From positions 31,481,121 to 31,545,120 of the forward strand of contig CM041085.1 in the NCBI GenBank assembly GCA_023079485.1: DNA of 64,000 nucleotides. The letters run 5' to 3'. The position numbers were made by a program, and so were the translations under genes. This stretch comes from Archilochus colubris. Lineage: Eukaryota > Chordata > Aves > Apodiformes > Trochilidae. Positions 30,501-45,500 of the stretch are shown here, piece by piece (the first letter of the stretch is position 1; the number at the start of each line of letters is the position of its first letter). The notes under the pieces were generated by a model. It saw nothing but the letters and a program-made list of their open reading frames with translations. It was not told the origin of the DNA and did no database searches.

Positions 30501-33500
30501 TTTAACACTTCTTACCTGAGAGCAAGTCAGGAGAACAACTGATAACGGTGGTTCCAGGCTTTATCCAGCTCACAGGAATATCAGGAGGTTTTCTACTGCC
30601 AACCACCACCACATCCACATGACGAAGCTGCAGTCAACCCAAAACACCCCCCCCAGAAACAAAACAAGCAATTCATGTTAGAAATACATTTTTGAATATG
30701 CATTTGATAATATTCAGAGTTATAGAGCAATAGTCTTTTGAGCAAAGTATTTGCAGACAACAACAAAATCCCAACTGATGGCAACAAAATCCAAATTGAT
30801 GAAATTTAAGAACAATAGCTTTTAAAATGAAGTCAGGTAAATAAATTGTGAAATCAGGCAAGTGGAGTCAGAGTCAGGAGCAATATTAAGTAATGCAGAT
30901 TGCATATTTTAAAAGAAAAACCCCATCATTGTCTAAAGTCCTGACCAATAAGATAACTTGGAGAGACTTAAGAAAGAGAAGGGTTGAAAGATAGTAAATA
31001 GGCAATTATAAAGAGTACAATCGGATTATCTGCAGTAGAAAACCAGGCCAGCTGACAGGGAATGCAAGATGACCTGATCTGCAAACATAAATGCCTTTGA
31101 AGAATACCAATTAAAACATCTTTTTTCCTCCTCAGTTCATATGTTTGCTAATCAGTGCCTCTGATTTAGTTCAGCAGCCTGACAGATGTGGGAGCAAATA
31201 TGGTTACTACAAAAATTCTTATAATCAAAGACAAAAGTATGTCTTCCTTTTCTCCTTCCTTTGAAACACGGGCCTGCTTTGGAATCAACATGAGATAAGG
31301 GACAGCACCAGAGACAGATGTATAAAGATCCAGTAAAAAAGCAAAATATGGGTACAGTACTGCATCAAGGCTGAATGTGAAAATTATTTTAGAGATGCAA
31401 TGATTTGGGGAATGTTTTGAAAAATGGAAATTAATACCAAGTGTCACAAGCTTAGCAAACCCCTCTGAATTGATTTGAGACTGAAAAGCATTCCAGCTTC
31501 TTTTTTGGCCAAAAGTGCTCTGACGCAACCCTGTCCAACACTGTTGCCAAAAATGAACAGCTACAAATCCTGTATGGACAGCAGGTTTTTGGCACATCTA
31601 GGAAAGGAGAAGAGCATAACTGGGGCAGAAAAGGCAGAAAGCTAAAAAAGCTCTGTCTTCTCCCCAGAGGACACAAAGGATGGCCTAACACTCCTTAGAG
31701 ATCCACATGCGGAAAGTGTGGGAGAAGTTTTACTTCCTTGACAAATGTCTAATGCCATGAGCTGATTCAGGCTTCACTCAGAAGTCCTGAAACACTTCTA
31801 TGATTGCTTGCAAACATTCAGTCTCAATAGTCATTCAGCCTTTGCCAAATGGTTTACACTCCTACCTCTGGTGTGCATATCAACTTACATGACACTCCTA
31901 GAAGGCCACATAAGTCATAATGCTTGACCAGCATCAGGCCACATCATACTGAGAAATCTGCAAGCAAATTTGGATAAAAAGATGCTGCAATGTCTTCCAT
32001 ACCAAGAATACTATGCCAAAGACACAGTTTCCCCTGCAAAAGGAGGTAGTCTCTGCCTTAAGTCAACATCATCAACACAGAGAAAAACGATGATTATTCA
32101 CAGTTAAACAAACTCAGCCTTTTTCTTTTCTTTTCTTTTCTTTTCTTTTCTTTTCTTTTCTTTTCTTTTCTTTTCTTTTCTTTTCTTTTCTTTTCTTTTC
32201 AGAAAATATGATTCATATTCTAGCAGTTATAATTCATATACTCATAGTCAGGTATGTCTTCTCAGGCAAAGCCTATGGGACAAAGACTAAAAGCTTTGCA
32301 CGCCACTTCACATTGTGAAACTATGAACCATTTGAGAGCTGTATGCAACAAGTAATATTTTTGACAAATGTTCAGCCAGAATACTTATGACAGAATTGAT
32401 CCAATGTAACTACAGTGCCAGAAAACAACTGACCTGACCAAACATTAATCTTTATGACTACCAACCATAATGTTAAAAAATGTTCTTAACCGTTGAACAT
32501 AATAAATTTTTTTAGCCAACATTAACACTAGTTTTGGCTAGCTAACACTAGTTTTGGGATGGCTAACGTGGCACATCCCATCAATGTATCAGAAGACCAT
32601 CTGAATCTTTCATCTCATTGCCCTGACCCATCTTCTCCATGAAAAAAGTTGTATTGCACAGCAGTGAGCAGTTGCACTATGGGCTGAACACACACTGATC
32701 GAAGAGACTTCCCCATCAAGATTTCCTTTCCCTTAATTTCACAAAGAAAGTAAAGGTAAAAAGGCACAGTTAAATCCCTAACTCTCCCTATAAGAAAGTA
32801 TTTTATGTGCAACTATTGAAAAAGTTCCTGAAGAGTGATTAAAGCATATATGACACTTTATAGGTTATTTTTTCCCTGTAAGTATTAAAAAAAAAAAAGA
32901 AATTATACCCAGAAATGTGTTTGACAGAGAGTGAGACCATTGAAAGTAAAATTGTTGTCTATAGAATTATGGGTGTCCTTGGAAGAGATTTGTGAACTCC
33001 ATTTTGGTTTCACTTGCAGGAAGCCCATGTCTTCCCTGTTTTTTTTAACTCTCTTGCCATAACTTAGGTTTTTGACTGCCTGTAAATCATTAAAGCAAGC
33101 TTGAAGACTTAGGAGGCATGTGCAGACTTATCTTCCACATCAGAAACAAATCACCGGTGTTACAGATGGAAAAGACCTACAATGAAATCATCACATTCAA
33201 CCTCCCTAGCAAATGCACCACAAGTCCCAGGACAGAGGACACATCTGACAGCAACCAGATGCTACAGACAGCTGTAGCCAGATGGCTGAGGAGATATTCA
33301 TGAAGGGAAATATGCAAGCACAGGGTGACTGAATGCCTGGTGCTCCCTGGACAATAGGGCTGTGTCCCACCAGGCAGGAAAGAGTGAGGAGCATCATGCC
33401 AAATCACCCTTAATACATTAGGCAACAGGCTGAAGACAAAGTAAGTTAATAATTCAGTAGTATCCTTCCTTCTTCCTGGCAAATGTTTTTTTTAGTTGGG

Positions 33501-36500
33501 AAGAGCTGTGCCAATAAATAATCTGAAAGCTTACCTCATAACAAAATATGACTCTCTCCACCAAGATTTAAGTAGAAGCAGATTAAGAAGCACCACCCAT
33601 TCCCAAGACAGAGCACCAAATGTTAAAACAACAATACAGACTTTCCAGACAAGAATTTAATGATAATGGTACAAAGTAGCTGACAATTCCAGATAACTGA
33701 AATGGGTTCATTTTGCCATGAAAACTGCATGAAAATTGCATTTCCCCACAATTAAAACTGACCACCACAAAAGGCATTTTTAAATACATGATCAAAGAAG
33801 AAAAAAAAAATTTGAAATAAATATTTGCAATATAAAAGTCCTTAATTTCCTGGATCTGAAGTTAGGCCAGCTAAAATACAAGAGATGGGATGAGGAATAG
33901 GAACCTGACTCAAAGTTTTTTCACAATTCTCCTTATGAAAACACATCAGTTTACAGATCAGGTTCCACTTAGATCACAGCAAATCTAATTACTTTCTGAA
34001 ATCTTGAAAACGTTATGTCACTGGTTAGTTTTGGGTATTTTTTGCACAAAGGCATGTTCCCCTTAAGTGTGTTCTTCCAGCTCCATCTCTATCTCAGGAA
34101 GCTAAAGCTATGGTCTCTCAGTCACTGGCAACCCATAGGGAAAACTATGCCTAGTCTACTCCAATCCATCCCATCCTGGAGATGGCCCTCATGGATGAGC
34201 TGCAGCAGGCAGCCACCATCTCCCTTATACCATCTTCTTGCCCAAACACTGACAGCCCTTCCCCTGCCACATCAGCCTGGATGTACCTGTCTTACAGTGT
34301 GTGAGACCATGATGCTTGCTTTAGCAGCTGTTCCTCTATCTCACAAGCAGGGAGATAAAATTCTAATTGTGAGGGACAGATACGATGCACATAAAATGCT
34401 GAAAAAGAAATACTTCATCCACAGCATTATTAGAAACTCACACAGTTTCCCTCTCCTCTTATGGGATCTGTTCTCATGCTCTTCCATGCCTACTTGTGTC
34501 CAACAGTATAAAATGTAATTTTCTGCCAGTAGCAAGACACTTGATCAAATCAAGACAGCAAAACCAGGACAGTAAATAATTAAGAGATGCCTAACAGTTT
34601 GAAGCTGAAGTATTGGCCCTAAGGAAAAGCAGACTGTGGCCAAAAGAGGTTCTCACCAAATCTGAAAAATGAACTTTCCATTCATGCACTTCAGCTAAAC
34701 CACTCAGTCTTCTACTTTTCAACTAGGTTTTTCTAAACATTTTTTCCCTTTCTAAGCATACCTAGACAGATTGATTTTCAGTTCTTTTACAACAAAATTG
34801 TAGGACAGCAGTTTCTTTCAAACCACAATAATGTGGTTCACATGCAGATTATCTGTTTAAGATCATGTTGAAATTGGAGGTGATTGAACTTAGATGACCG
34901 AACTGAAATTCTGTTTCCTCATAGGTACTAAGTATTAAGCATTTTTTGGCAAAAGAAATTTAATCTGCATTTTTCAATTCAAATCTATTTGCAAACCTCC
35001 TTTCAAGCTAGGAATATAGCAAAATTCCAACATAATAAAGTATTAAGTACATCAGTTCTCATTCTTTGTGAGAATGAGTTGACTTTTGACTGTCATTTAA
35101 TAACAGGACTACCAGGCAAAATGTTCCTGCAAATATGTCAGTAAGTCATTCGTAAAGCACTCTGCAATAATTGTACTTTGAAAAGTTATCTACACAAAGC
35201 TTACCAGAATAATAACATCTTACTTATTTCCACCAAAATGCTTGTCTTTATCTCTTAATTCAGTATTGATTTTATATCCAATATATCAATGCAAAAAGAA
35301 CAGCAATTCTTCCCGGCAACTATGCACATCTGTACCAGAACCTTCTGAAATATACTGCTTTCTTTCATTTGTGATTTTATTTGAAACCCTGGGAAACTCA
35401 AGACTGTTGAAGGACATGGCTCAGCTGTGACATGATTATAATTTTTTATAGCTAAAGTCAAGCAAACCCAAAATGGGACAAAAAAGAAACAGTAATGATC
35501 TGTTCACCTTAGTAAAATATCAAGCACAGAGGGAAAAGAACATGCAAATTGTGTCCATTATTCATGCAGGTCAAAATAAGGAAATTGAGATGTAATAATC
35601 CTCATTTTATTCCCTTTTCCTGCCATAGGACAGAAAAGACTTGCTTTAAAGAAGCACACTAAGTCATATGGCACATAGCATTATTCTGTTTGTAGCTCTA
35701 TATTGTTAGACTTTTTCTAAGGTTGACTAAACCATACCTTCCTCTTAATAAAAGGAGCAATGACAAGTCCATAGCAATACAGAGTCTGATTCAAAAAAAC
35801 CCTACGATTTTAGTGTTTCTAAACTAGAATTTCTAAAGAAAAGGTTTCTTGTTCCACTACCCTTTAAAAGGAAGAACAAATCAGCAGAGCTTGTCCAAGG
35901 CAAGGTGGTATCTGCTTGAGAAAGGCATTACATCATTAGGTTTGGGATTAGTGCTTCAGTGCAAATGGGCCAGGCCAATGGATTAAAGCAGATAAAGTAC
36001 ACCTATCTCTAAGCTTAACTTTCCCTTTCCTTGTAGATACTGCAAAACAAATGCATTTCAATGAAAACTCTTAGTGTTCATCTCTCACTTTATAAGTGAA
36101 GTTATGTTACCATGGGTTATACTTCCAACCAACACCACAGAGACTGTTACTGGGGAGGTATCACATTCAGAAGAAGGTATACAGTCACGTCTAAGGTTTA
36201 AATATTATGCAGTAAAAACAAGACATGAATTAATTCTTCTGAGTCTTGGGAAAACCTCAACATCAACTAGCACATTTTTGTACTTAGAATTCAAATAAAA
36301 AGCTCAAGACAAGAAACCTTTCAATCTGTTAAACTGTTTTTACTTAATGAGCATTTCAAATGAGCGAGAAAAAATAAATTTGTACCATCATCTATAATCA
36401 TGTTATCTAACAACATTGTACTTCAAATACAGGTTGCCACAAGAGAGTGGTGCCTTGTTGTCAGCTTCTGGAAACACGAAACAGCACAGTTTTCCCTGCA

Positions 36501-39500
36501 CACATTACATTTTATCTAGGAGCTAGAGTTAACTATAACAGATTTACATCCAGCCAGGGTCAGCAGTGCTCTGGGGGTAACTAGTGACATGACATTCCAA
36601 GCTTACATATGAGGAAGATAAGTTTTCCCTGAGCTCTGCTTATTACTCCCTCCAGGAAAAGCCAAAACTCCTTTATTGCGAATAAAATGCAATAAATGCA
36701 CTTGGAAAGACTGATGTGCAACGCCTCGAACTGCCTTCTGCTTAGGCCTCCTATTCTGTTTCCCATCAGTGACCTGCTGTGAGAAGTAAGCTATAGGGAA
36801 TACTGAAAAGCAAAGTATGACTATGGGAAAGCATTTGGGTAGAAGGAAACAGATCTCTTTCTTCAGCATATCAACAGCACTGCACAAGCAGCTCTGGTCC
36901 AAGCCTTTTGTGGTGAGTCAGTGGAAACACCTCCAGCCACCCTGTGACCCGTCCTATCCCGTCCAAAGCAGCCCTCAAGCACAACCCTAAGCAATGAGAA
37001 ATAATTAAAGCATAAGAGATAGCTAGTTTTAAGTTCATCGTGCTCCCATCTCTGTGAAAGGCACATGTCCCCCAAGCGCTGCCAGTCACTTAAAGCACAG
37101 AGCTTGGAACAAGCGCCTGACAAAAACATCCGCAGCTGTGAAAACACAGGTCTGCCAGAGAACTTTCTAACTAATGCAGCTGCTTAAAACTTCCTTCCTC
37201 CCCCTGTCCTTGCCTTCAACACCCAGAGGTTGGACGCTGCATCACTTTGCATTGGCTGCCACCTTGTGGCAGATGCCATCAAATGCAACAATAGCGTTGT
37301 CCCTCCCACCGCACCCCTAGAGCCACTTCCAACCAGCCCCTGAAATACATGTGCCTCTTCTACAGGTAATGCCGGAACCGTTCTGCACAGGACTAAAGGA
37401 CAACACATGCCCAGCTGCATTACTCTATGGAATCTAGGGCTAAGGGACAAACTGGGAAGTTTCAGAGGAAGTCAGACCAACTTTCAAGTCACTGCTAAAT
37501 GCTCTGCAAAAAACAACCAGGAAGACCATTCAAATTGAATCCTTCAAATTAAGACTCTGGATCCTTTTACAGTTCTTTTTGAAGATAAAGACTGCTATCC
37601 TCTTTGTCACAAAAGAGGCAGCATTTGCAAACCTTTAAGACAAACTCAGTGAAAGTAATTTCATACAGATGAATATATCACAGGACGAGAAGAAAGCAGG
37701 CATCTCTCTCTAGCACCAAGGTAAAGAAAAAGAGAAACCTAAAATGCTTCTTTTAAACTGTAACACTGAATTATTTATCTTACAGCTAATAGTATAAATT
37801 AATGAAGTTGTAGCAGCTGCTGCTCCATATTTAATATTTGACACTGGTGAGGCCACACCTTGAGCACTGTGTTCAGTTCTATGCCTCTCACAGCAAGAAA
37901 GACATTGAGTTGCTGGAGCATGTCCAAGTGAAGGGCAACAAATCTCGTGGAGGGTCTGGAGAATAAGTCCTCTTGAGGAGATTTCCTCATAGGACAGAGG
38001 AAACTGTGATTGTTTAGTTTGGAGAAGAAGAGGCTGAGCTCTCTACAGCAGATGAGGCTCTCTGTTCTCTACAGCTACATTAAAGGAGGTTGTAGGGAGG
38101 TGGGTGCTGGCCAAGTAAATGATGGGACTACAGGAAATGGCCTAAAGTTACATCAGGGGATGTTCAGAGTAGATAGTAGGAATTTCTTTATTGAGAGAGT
38201 AGTCAGGTGCTGGAACTGGCTGCCCATGAAGGTGGTGGAGTGATCACCCCCAGTGGTGTTTAAAAACAGTGTTGATGAGACACTTCAGGACATGCTGTCC
38301 TGGGCATGGTATTACATTATTTTGGTTGCTTGGTTGGCTTTTGTTTTTTGTTTTGGGTGGGGAATCTTGATGGTTGGACACAATGATCTTAGAGGTAATT
38401 TCCAACCGTGACACTTCTGTGTGTGTGATTCTGGTAGAGATCCCTGTTTGCCTGAGCACCATTTCTAAGCAAGCAGCAAAGGAGAAGGGAAAAAATCCTA
38501 ACCCACATTGGCCACCACTGAGTTCCAGTGCCAGCCGGGAAACAGCCATGAGGGGGAGCAGTGCCACAGGGGCCTCTATCTGGGATGCCTGGACACCAGG
38601 GATGCTGCATGACCCCCGGGCATGGAGCAAACAGGAGAGCACCCACCTTGGCCTGCAGCTGAGGGTCTCTCCACTGGCAGCTCAGGGTGGCTGCTCCCTC
38701 TCTCTGCAGCAAGGACTGCAGGGCAGCCCCCGGCGCCCCAACAGCTCCCACCAGCAGCACCGTCTTCCCACCTGTGTGACACAAAGAAAGTTGTTGTCCT
38801 GCCCTCGCCGCAGCGGTATCAGCACCAGGATCTGTCAGGCTGCAGACCTGGAGCACGGGAACTCCCTGTCTTTACCAGGCCACCCGGTACCAGAGCCCTC
38901 CAGAAGGGCCAGGAGAGCAGCAGCTGGGGCATCACAGGTTACTCTTTCAGAGCATGTGGTAAAAAACCCACAGGTTTTAAGTTGTTTCCCAGAGACTCTC
39001 TGGTTCTAGTAGGCACATACTGTTCTTCTGGTTCTCTGGTATTTTATTTGCACAGATCTTTTCATTCGTATTTGTTACAAATTACTTTTGACCTCCTGTT
39101 TACAGTTCTGCTACAGAAATCCTTATCTCTAACATGATCAATTACTATCAGGGAGACTACTTCAGAGACACTGCCTTAAACTAACAGTGTTGTCACAAGC
39201 TATGAAGCCACTTGTTTAAATTTGCCATTTCAATGTTAGCATTTATACAATACAACCCAAACCACAAGATTCACTCCACACTTACTTACAGGCAGACCTG
39301 GATTTCTCCAAATGTAGACAATAATCAAGATTGCCAAGTGAAATCCTTAAAGTGATGTTTGTATTTTTGGTTTAGAAGACTCAGATGTCTCTGGTGACTT
39401 CAGTGAGATTAAATATGCAGATTGTGGGTAATCTCTGCCTAATCTCCAAAATCTCTATGACTGAGACTCATTTCTGCCAATATAATGTAATATATATGTA

Positions 39501-42500
39501 ATATACCTCATATATAATGTAATATACCTCAGATCTCACTGAGGTTCCTCACTATCAGGAGACAAATATATGTTGAGTGGGTAAAGAACATAACCCAGAA
39601 AACACAAGGTGAAGAGATTGTATTCGTCTCTCAGTCAGGAATAAAACTGAGAAAATTAGTTCAGATAAAATAACTATAATAATTATGATAGAATGTCTCA
39701 CCTAAATCTTCAAGAAGCTCCATGACAGCACATGCTGTAGGAGGAACTAGATAGTCAGAGACATCACCACGTACCAAGCGTCCTAGGTTTACATCGGATA
39801 ATCTGCAGTGGAAAAACACGGCAATTTGTTAAAACAAGAAAACGTTTGTGTAACAAATCCTCAGGAAAACTTGTAACATGGCTAACCACTAATCCCAAAT
39901 GCAAATACATCTCATAAAAGTAAATCCTTTGACAGTCATGTACTGTGGCTAATTTGTATCATCCCACATGCCAGTAAGACAAATACTGAGCCTCAAGAGA
40001 GGCCACAAAAAGGATCTGAGAGTTAGAACAAGTCACAGGAGCACATGAAACACATCACGATGCACTACCCATGGAATATGGGTAAAAAAACACCACAGTG
40101 GCTGCAGTGGAACCAGACCAGTGCTGCTAGAGCCACGCTGACCCAGAGGCAATGTGTCCTTCTGGTCCCAGGCTGGCTTGCTGGGAGGATCTTGGGCATT
40201 CCAGTGCTTCATGCACTGTGCTCTTTCTTATACACAAGGATGCTCTGAATTTCCATTTTCTGTCAATCTCCAGATAATGGGAAGGTAACTAATTTGGAAG
40301 ATTTTTTTTTCTGATGTGAAAATAGATTTAAAAAATTTAAAATATTCTTTGAAAAATGGCCGACAGTCTGAAGCTAAGAGCAAGAAGTCTGCAGGAACAG
40401 CAAAATGGTAACCCAGACAGCTAAACTATGCCAGTGGCTTCTTCAGAGAGCACTGCAACTCATGAGTGATTAGAAAGTTCCACTAATTGGCCCAAACTGT
40501 TATAGCATACTCTCCCACTGTGAGAGAGTGCTGTAAGGAAATTAAAACCTTCTCTGCAACTTTTCAATCAATCCTTCTTGTGAAAAATCCGGGGGGTGTG
40601 TTCAGTACTTTGTGACTACCATTGGTATTGCTGAAGTACTCAAATACCTTTGGTATCATCAATAAATCAGAACTTACTTTTTACTTCTTTGAAATGACCA
40701 TGTTCTGAATATACAGTATATAAAGATTAAAAAGATAATGAATCAAAACTACTTCAGCAAAACTAATTGGTTCAATAGCATCTTTTATCACTGCTCAATA
40801 GCACAGCTAGACGCACTGAGTGAAAAATCCATTAAAGAAAAGCAGAGGGGAAAATTGATTTTACAGAGCCATCAGCCTCGTGTCTGCTAATATTATTTCT
40901 CAGTGCCCCACTTACCCATCCACATCCTTCTCCGGTTTCACAGCATTTAATACCTTACTGCTATATAAGCTTTCTGGGAGGTCAAGGGCAAGGCCGTGCA
41001 CATTTGGATCCTCATTAAGTCTCAAGATTTCATTGACAATCTAGGAAGTTAATAAAAAGCATTGAAGACCAGAAAAACAGACAAAAGAAGATTCCAATTA
41101 GAAGGGGATAAAACCTATATTGTAAAATTACCTTAGGGCCATGTTTCCTTCCCTCACATATTACTGCTACTTCTAAATGAAAAAGCAATAACCACTTTTC
41201 TTGTTTTATATTTCCATGGCTTACCAAATTAAGCCACCCTGACTTTATTCTAAATATTTCATAAATCCAACAGATATTACATGGCAATACGCTGCCAAAA
41301 TAATTTTGTATTTCACTGTTCAAAATCGCAGCAAAATGTTGACACTGTAATGGCTTTAGAAGATGTTTTTAGAAATAAGAAGCCTTGGTTAAAGCACAGT
41401 TCAAACCGGGACCAGATTGTGTCCCAACACAGAACATGGACAAAAAGTTGTAACACTGGAAAAACAGTTATACAAGAGAAAATTTGTTTTTTATGAAACC
41501 AGCATATATTGTTATCAGTTTTCTGTCCCGAAACACTCTGGTCCTAAGAGTGAGTGAAGAATTGTTATTTTGAAAAGGCACTGCATGGAAGTTTATGAAT
41601 TTCAAGTAGTGAACCAAATGTGAGTTCAAATGTCTTATCATTGTTCATATTTCACATTTGAGACTGTACTACCTACTCCTGATTGCTTCATCCTTAAGTG
41701 CAACACTGATCCATAGTCATATAGGCTAGTCTGCTGTAACCATGAAGAACACAATAGAATAAAACATTCTAAAGTTTTGCCATGTAAGCAATGTCACGTG
41801 AGCATTTCTTTCCACAATATAAATGAAATCAGTGTGCAATCACCACAAAGCTGTATTAATATCCAACAGAACATGAGTATGTCTTTTTTTCCTTAGCTAG
41901 TACCACACCTTCCTAAAACACTTTGCATGGAAATTATTCAATATAATTGCAAACTCTACTGCCCACACACTTGCTATGCAATCAACATTAAGGTAGGGGA
42001 ATTTTGTAGGGGTTAGACTACAACCCCAGAGCATCTGTAACTCTGAACCAAGAGAGTGCTATTTTCATAATAATAAAAATTAAACTAGCATGTCACTGGT
42101 ATAGAAATGCCCTTCTAGTTTGCTGACTTCTGAGGCAGAAACAGGCACCTGTACTGATCCTGTTATAGCAGTAGGGCTGGTATACATTTTAATAGAAAGT
42201 AAGGATGAGTAAGATGAGAAAGTAAATCCTGAGATGCTACAAAATGTTGGGGGCTTACAAAGCGATTAAATGAAATGTAATTCATAAAGAGTCTGAATCT
42301 AATTAACGTCAAATTATATTCCTGCTTCCTGGGAAAACAATTCCATTTTCCATCTTCCTTGCATATTACTTTAATTCAGCTTTTCATCATCACAGCATTT
42401 AAAACACGTGCAACTCATTCAGAGTGAAGTAATCTCATTGGATTAATTAATCTTTACTGTACACAGGCACGTACAGCAGAACAAAAAATTCACAGTATCT

Positions 42501-45500
42501 AAATCCCTCCTGCCTTCTCAAACCAGGGAATGGGAGCTACCATGTGGATTTCAACAGAGGAACAAAACTTTGTCGTAGCGAGCAATCAGGGGAGGAAGCA
42601 AACTGTTATGAACTGTATAGGAAGTAACTTTATTAAAGTAGCAAAAATACTCTGGTTTTCTCTTTTCATACCCAGCTCAGCCACTTCTTATTACTTCAAA
42701 GTAAGAGCAACTACTGCTGCACACTGCATATATTTTACCTATTTCCTATAAAATGTATTTACTAACAGCAAAGTGTATTTGATCTTTATTTCAAAAGCCT
42801 TCTCTTCTTAAATGGGTAACTGTCTATTCATCAACAAAAACAGACTCCTGAAATTCTTCACAGTAAGTTCCTCTCCATATATCTGGAAGATGTTCTTGAG
42901 AAGCTTGCAAGTCAGTAACATTTTAAAAACAAAGTGTACCAAATACAAAACAGTACACAACACCCACCAGACTGCAGGATTATCAAACTCGCCTAGCACA
43001 GGGAGGCTCTCTGAGAACCGTGGCACATTCCTTTGCTGTGTTTTTACTTTTTGATGCCTTCGGAACATGTATAACATGCTGTATTTAAAACGTACTTGCT
43101 ACTAGTAGTGCTGTGCCCCCAACCTAATGCCTTTGACAAGGTAAGAATTTGGCCCTCCAGTGATTTGGGGTGGGTGGATTTTTAATACCTACTTTAAGTA
43201 TTACAAGATCAATAAACAGGCAAAGATATTCAAACACCACCACCATCACCCAAATCAATTAATCTTTAATTTCCCTGAATTGGAGGCAAGAATCAAGTTC
43301 AGTCACAAGAGCAACTGTGGGAGACAAGATATCCATGCTGGTATGAGAGGACATTGCAATTAAGCACCAGAATGAAAACAAAACATTACTCTGCTGATTC
43401 TACCTCAGCTTGCCAGGGGACAGCAGGCAAGACCATTAATTCCCTTTTTTTCCCACGCTAGCCAATATAGAGATAATACTTGCTATTTCAACTAAAGCAG
43501 TTCCAACCCCTATCTCAGTTTACAGAGATCAGTTCAAAGTGATAACACCAGCAGAACACACAAGTTTCTGATGAAAGCAAAAAAGGAAGAGTCTTTCAGA
43601 TACTTACCTCATCCTTGCTGCTGCCCTCAGGGAGACAGGTGTGAATAACATGTAGACCAACCTGTCAAAAGAAAATGCCTCTTAAGCGCCAAAGGCAAGT
43701 AGCTCATGATTAACACCAAATGCATCAGCTAAAGCTTACCTCTTCAGCAAAGTTCTTGTTTATTTCTTGAATCAAATTATCGTTACATGCCTTGGGGAAG
43801 AAAACAGAAACTAAGTTTTAAAATCATAAATTTACATTTAAAAATGTGGACTACACTAATGCACAGGTCTATGCAAGAAACGTAGTGAGGATGCTTGTGT
43901 CTACTAGCATTCCAACAAATAAAAAGCTTAGCAATTCTAAGAAAGAAGTAGAATGGCATTCATTAAATTTATTTTGACTTGATTAATTTAAACGTGTCTT
44001 GATATTAGCCTGGTTTTTATAGACAACTGTGGCTGCTTTTCTAACAAAAGTGTTCTGCATAAGAAAGGTATCAATCTGAAGATACTGTTCTCCATTCATC
44101 CATTCAACTGGTTTGCCTCACCGTTAAAAATTAGATGAATCATTATCACGTATTACAGTCTGTTTTGTCAATATAGAAGCAAGAGAAGTGATCGGTTCCT
44201 CAGTTGTCAGCAGGCACCTGTGCTAGGACAGAAGTATCTCTTGGGCAGATTTGCCCAGGAGACCATCTCAACCAGGAATCTTCCTCCCTGAAGTCTCTAC
44301 ACCTATATGCACCTTATATATATGATGATATTTATCATAATAATTACAATTGAATTTTTGCTTCTAGTTACTATTGAATCTTAGGAGGCTCTCCAAATCT
44401 TTCATATATTGTAACAATAATAACTAGAATTCAGTATCAAGAACTACTTGGATCTGCTGGTCTCTATCCTACCAGCAGATCAATAAGGGCTTCACCCTCA
44501 AAAATGTCAGTGGCTTCATAAAAAAAATGAATAAAGCACTTCTTACAGCTATATGATTATATATAAAACATGTCTGAAACCCAGATAACAGAAGCAAAAT
44601 AAATAATTTTAAATTGATTGGTACAATTTCATTAACACATTCTACTCATTAACACATTCTACATTCAGACTCAGTGCCAATGACTTTCCATCAGAGGTGA
44701 GTGACTCACTTCATGGTTAGCTGCCAGCACTACCTTTGACTGGCTCTAGCACCAACCAAAATGATTTTGGTTGAGGCTTGTAACAGTTTATTAACCTGTC
44801 AGTCAAGACTGCTGACAATTAAAAAAAAAAAAAAAAAAAAAAAGGCATTAAAAAAGGACAGGCTCTGTGGAGAGAGGCAGCTCCTCAAAGGGCATGAGGG
44901 CTTGTCATCCATCCCCTGGCTCCCACTGCCTACATCCCTGCTACTGCACAAGTCTCCCACTCCCCAAATCTGACAGCTGGGGGTGAGGGGTAGCATGGAG
45001 GCTGCTGCATTGAGAACACGCGTGGAGCTCACACTGTGGCGAGGGAAGAGACAGGACTAAGGTGAGCTCAGCAGCTGCTCCCCCATGCCAGTCAGCGTGG
45101 AACTGCATCCCCATATTGATGCATACCCACCAGGACTGCTCAAGGGGTAAAACTGCAACGGAGCCACCAGCGGCTCGGCACTGTGCCCTGTAATTTTCCT
45201 GCTTCTGCAGCACTGGTGAACAATCATCTTTGTGTGGGCACAGAAAGCCCCTGCCTTGAACTGGTTCCCATCACAAACGACTGTGGTGGTGCAGACACCC
45301 CAGCCCCAGGCTGCATTACAATGTTACAATGCCAACACCAGACAACATTGTTCTTGCTCCAGTGACAAGGGTAGCAGGGCCAACATTGTTCTCGTTTCAA
45401 TTGCAAGTGCAGTGAATCGGGAGGATTAGACAGTACATTGAAATCTGTACACCTAATCCCTTTAGACATAAACCATTAACCAAGTCTGGAGCTAGGAGTG

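Larger units (their letters stand above)
30628..38646 (-). other. MTHFD1L intron 7 (largest in window)
   Basis: An 8.0-kb intron with the (TTTTC)16 array, a possible CR1 remnant at 33150 and the clear CR1 at 37835-38434. The rest is AT-rich. Confidence 0.9.

Noticed and set aside
31166..31597. Minus-strand open frame of 143 codons in MTHFD1L intron 7
   Set aside because: No motif or family resemblance, no splice-compatible joining to exons 7 or 8, and the known protein has no extra segment there.
38374..39137. Overlapping long plus-strand open frames
   Set aside because: They are antisense shadows of the GC-rich MTHFD1L exon 7 and its flank, plus CR1 sequence; stop codons are rare there because of composition.
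42808..43077. Minus-strand open frame of 89 codons in MTHFD1L intron 4
   Set aside because: Its C-terminal part looks mildly protein-like, but I could not link it to any family, and there are no supporting flanks or splice sites.
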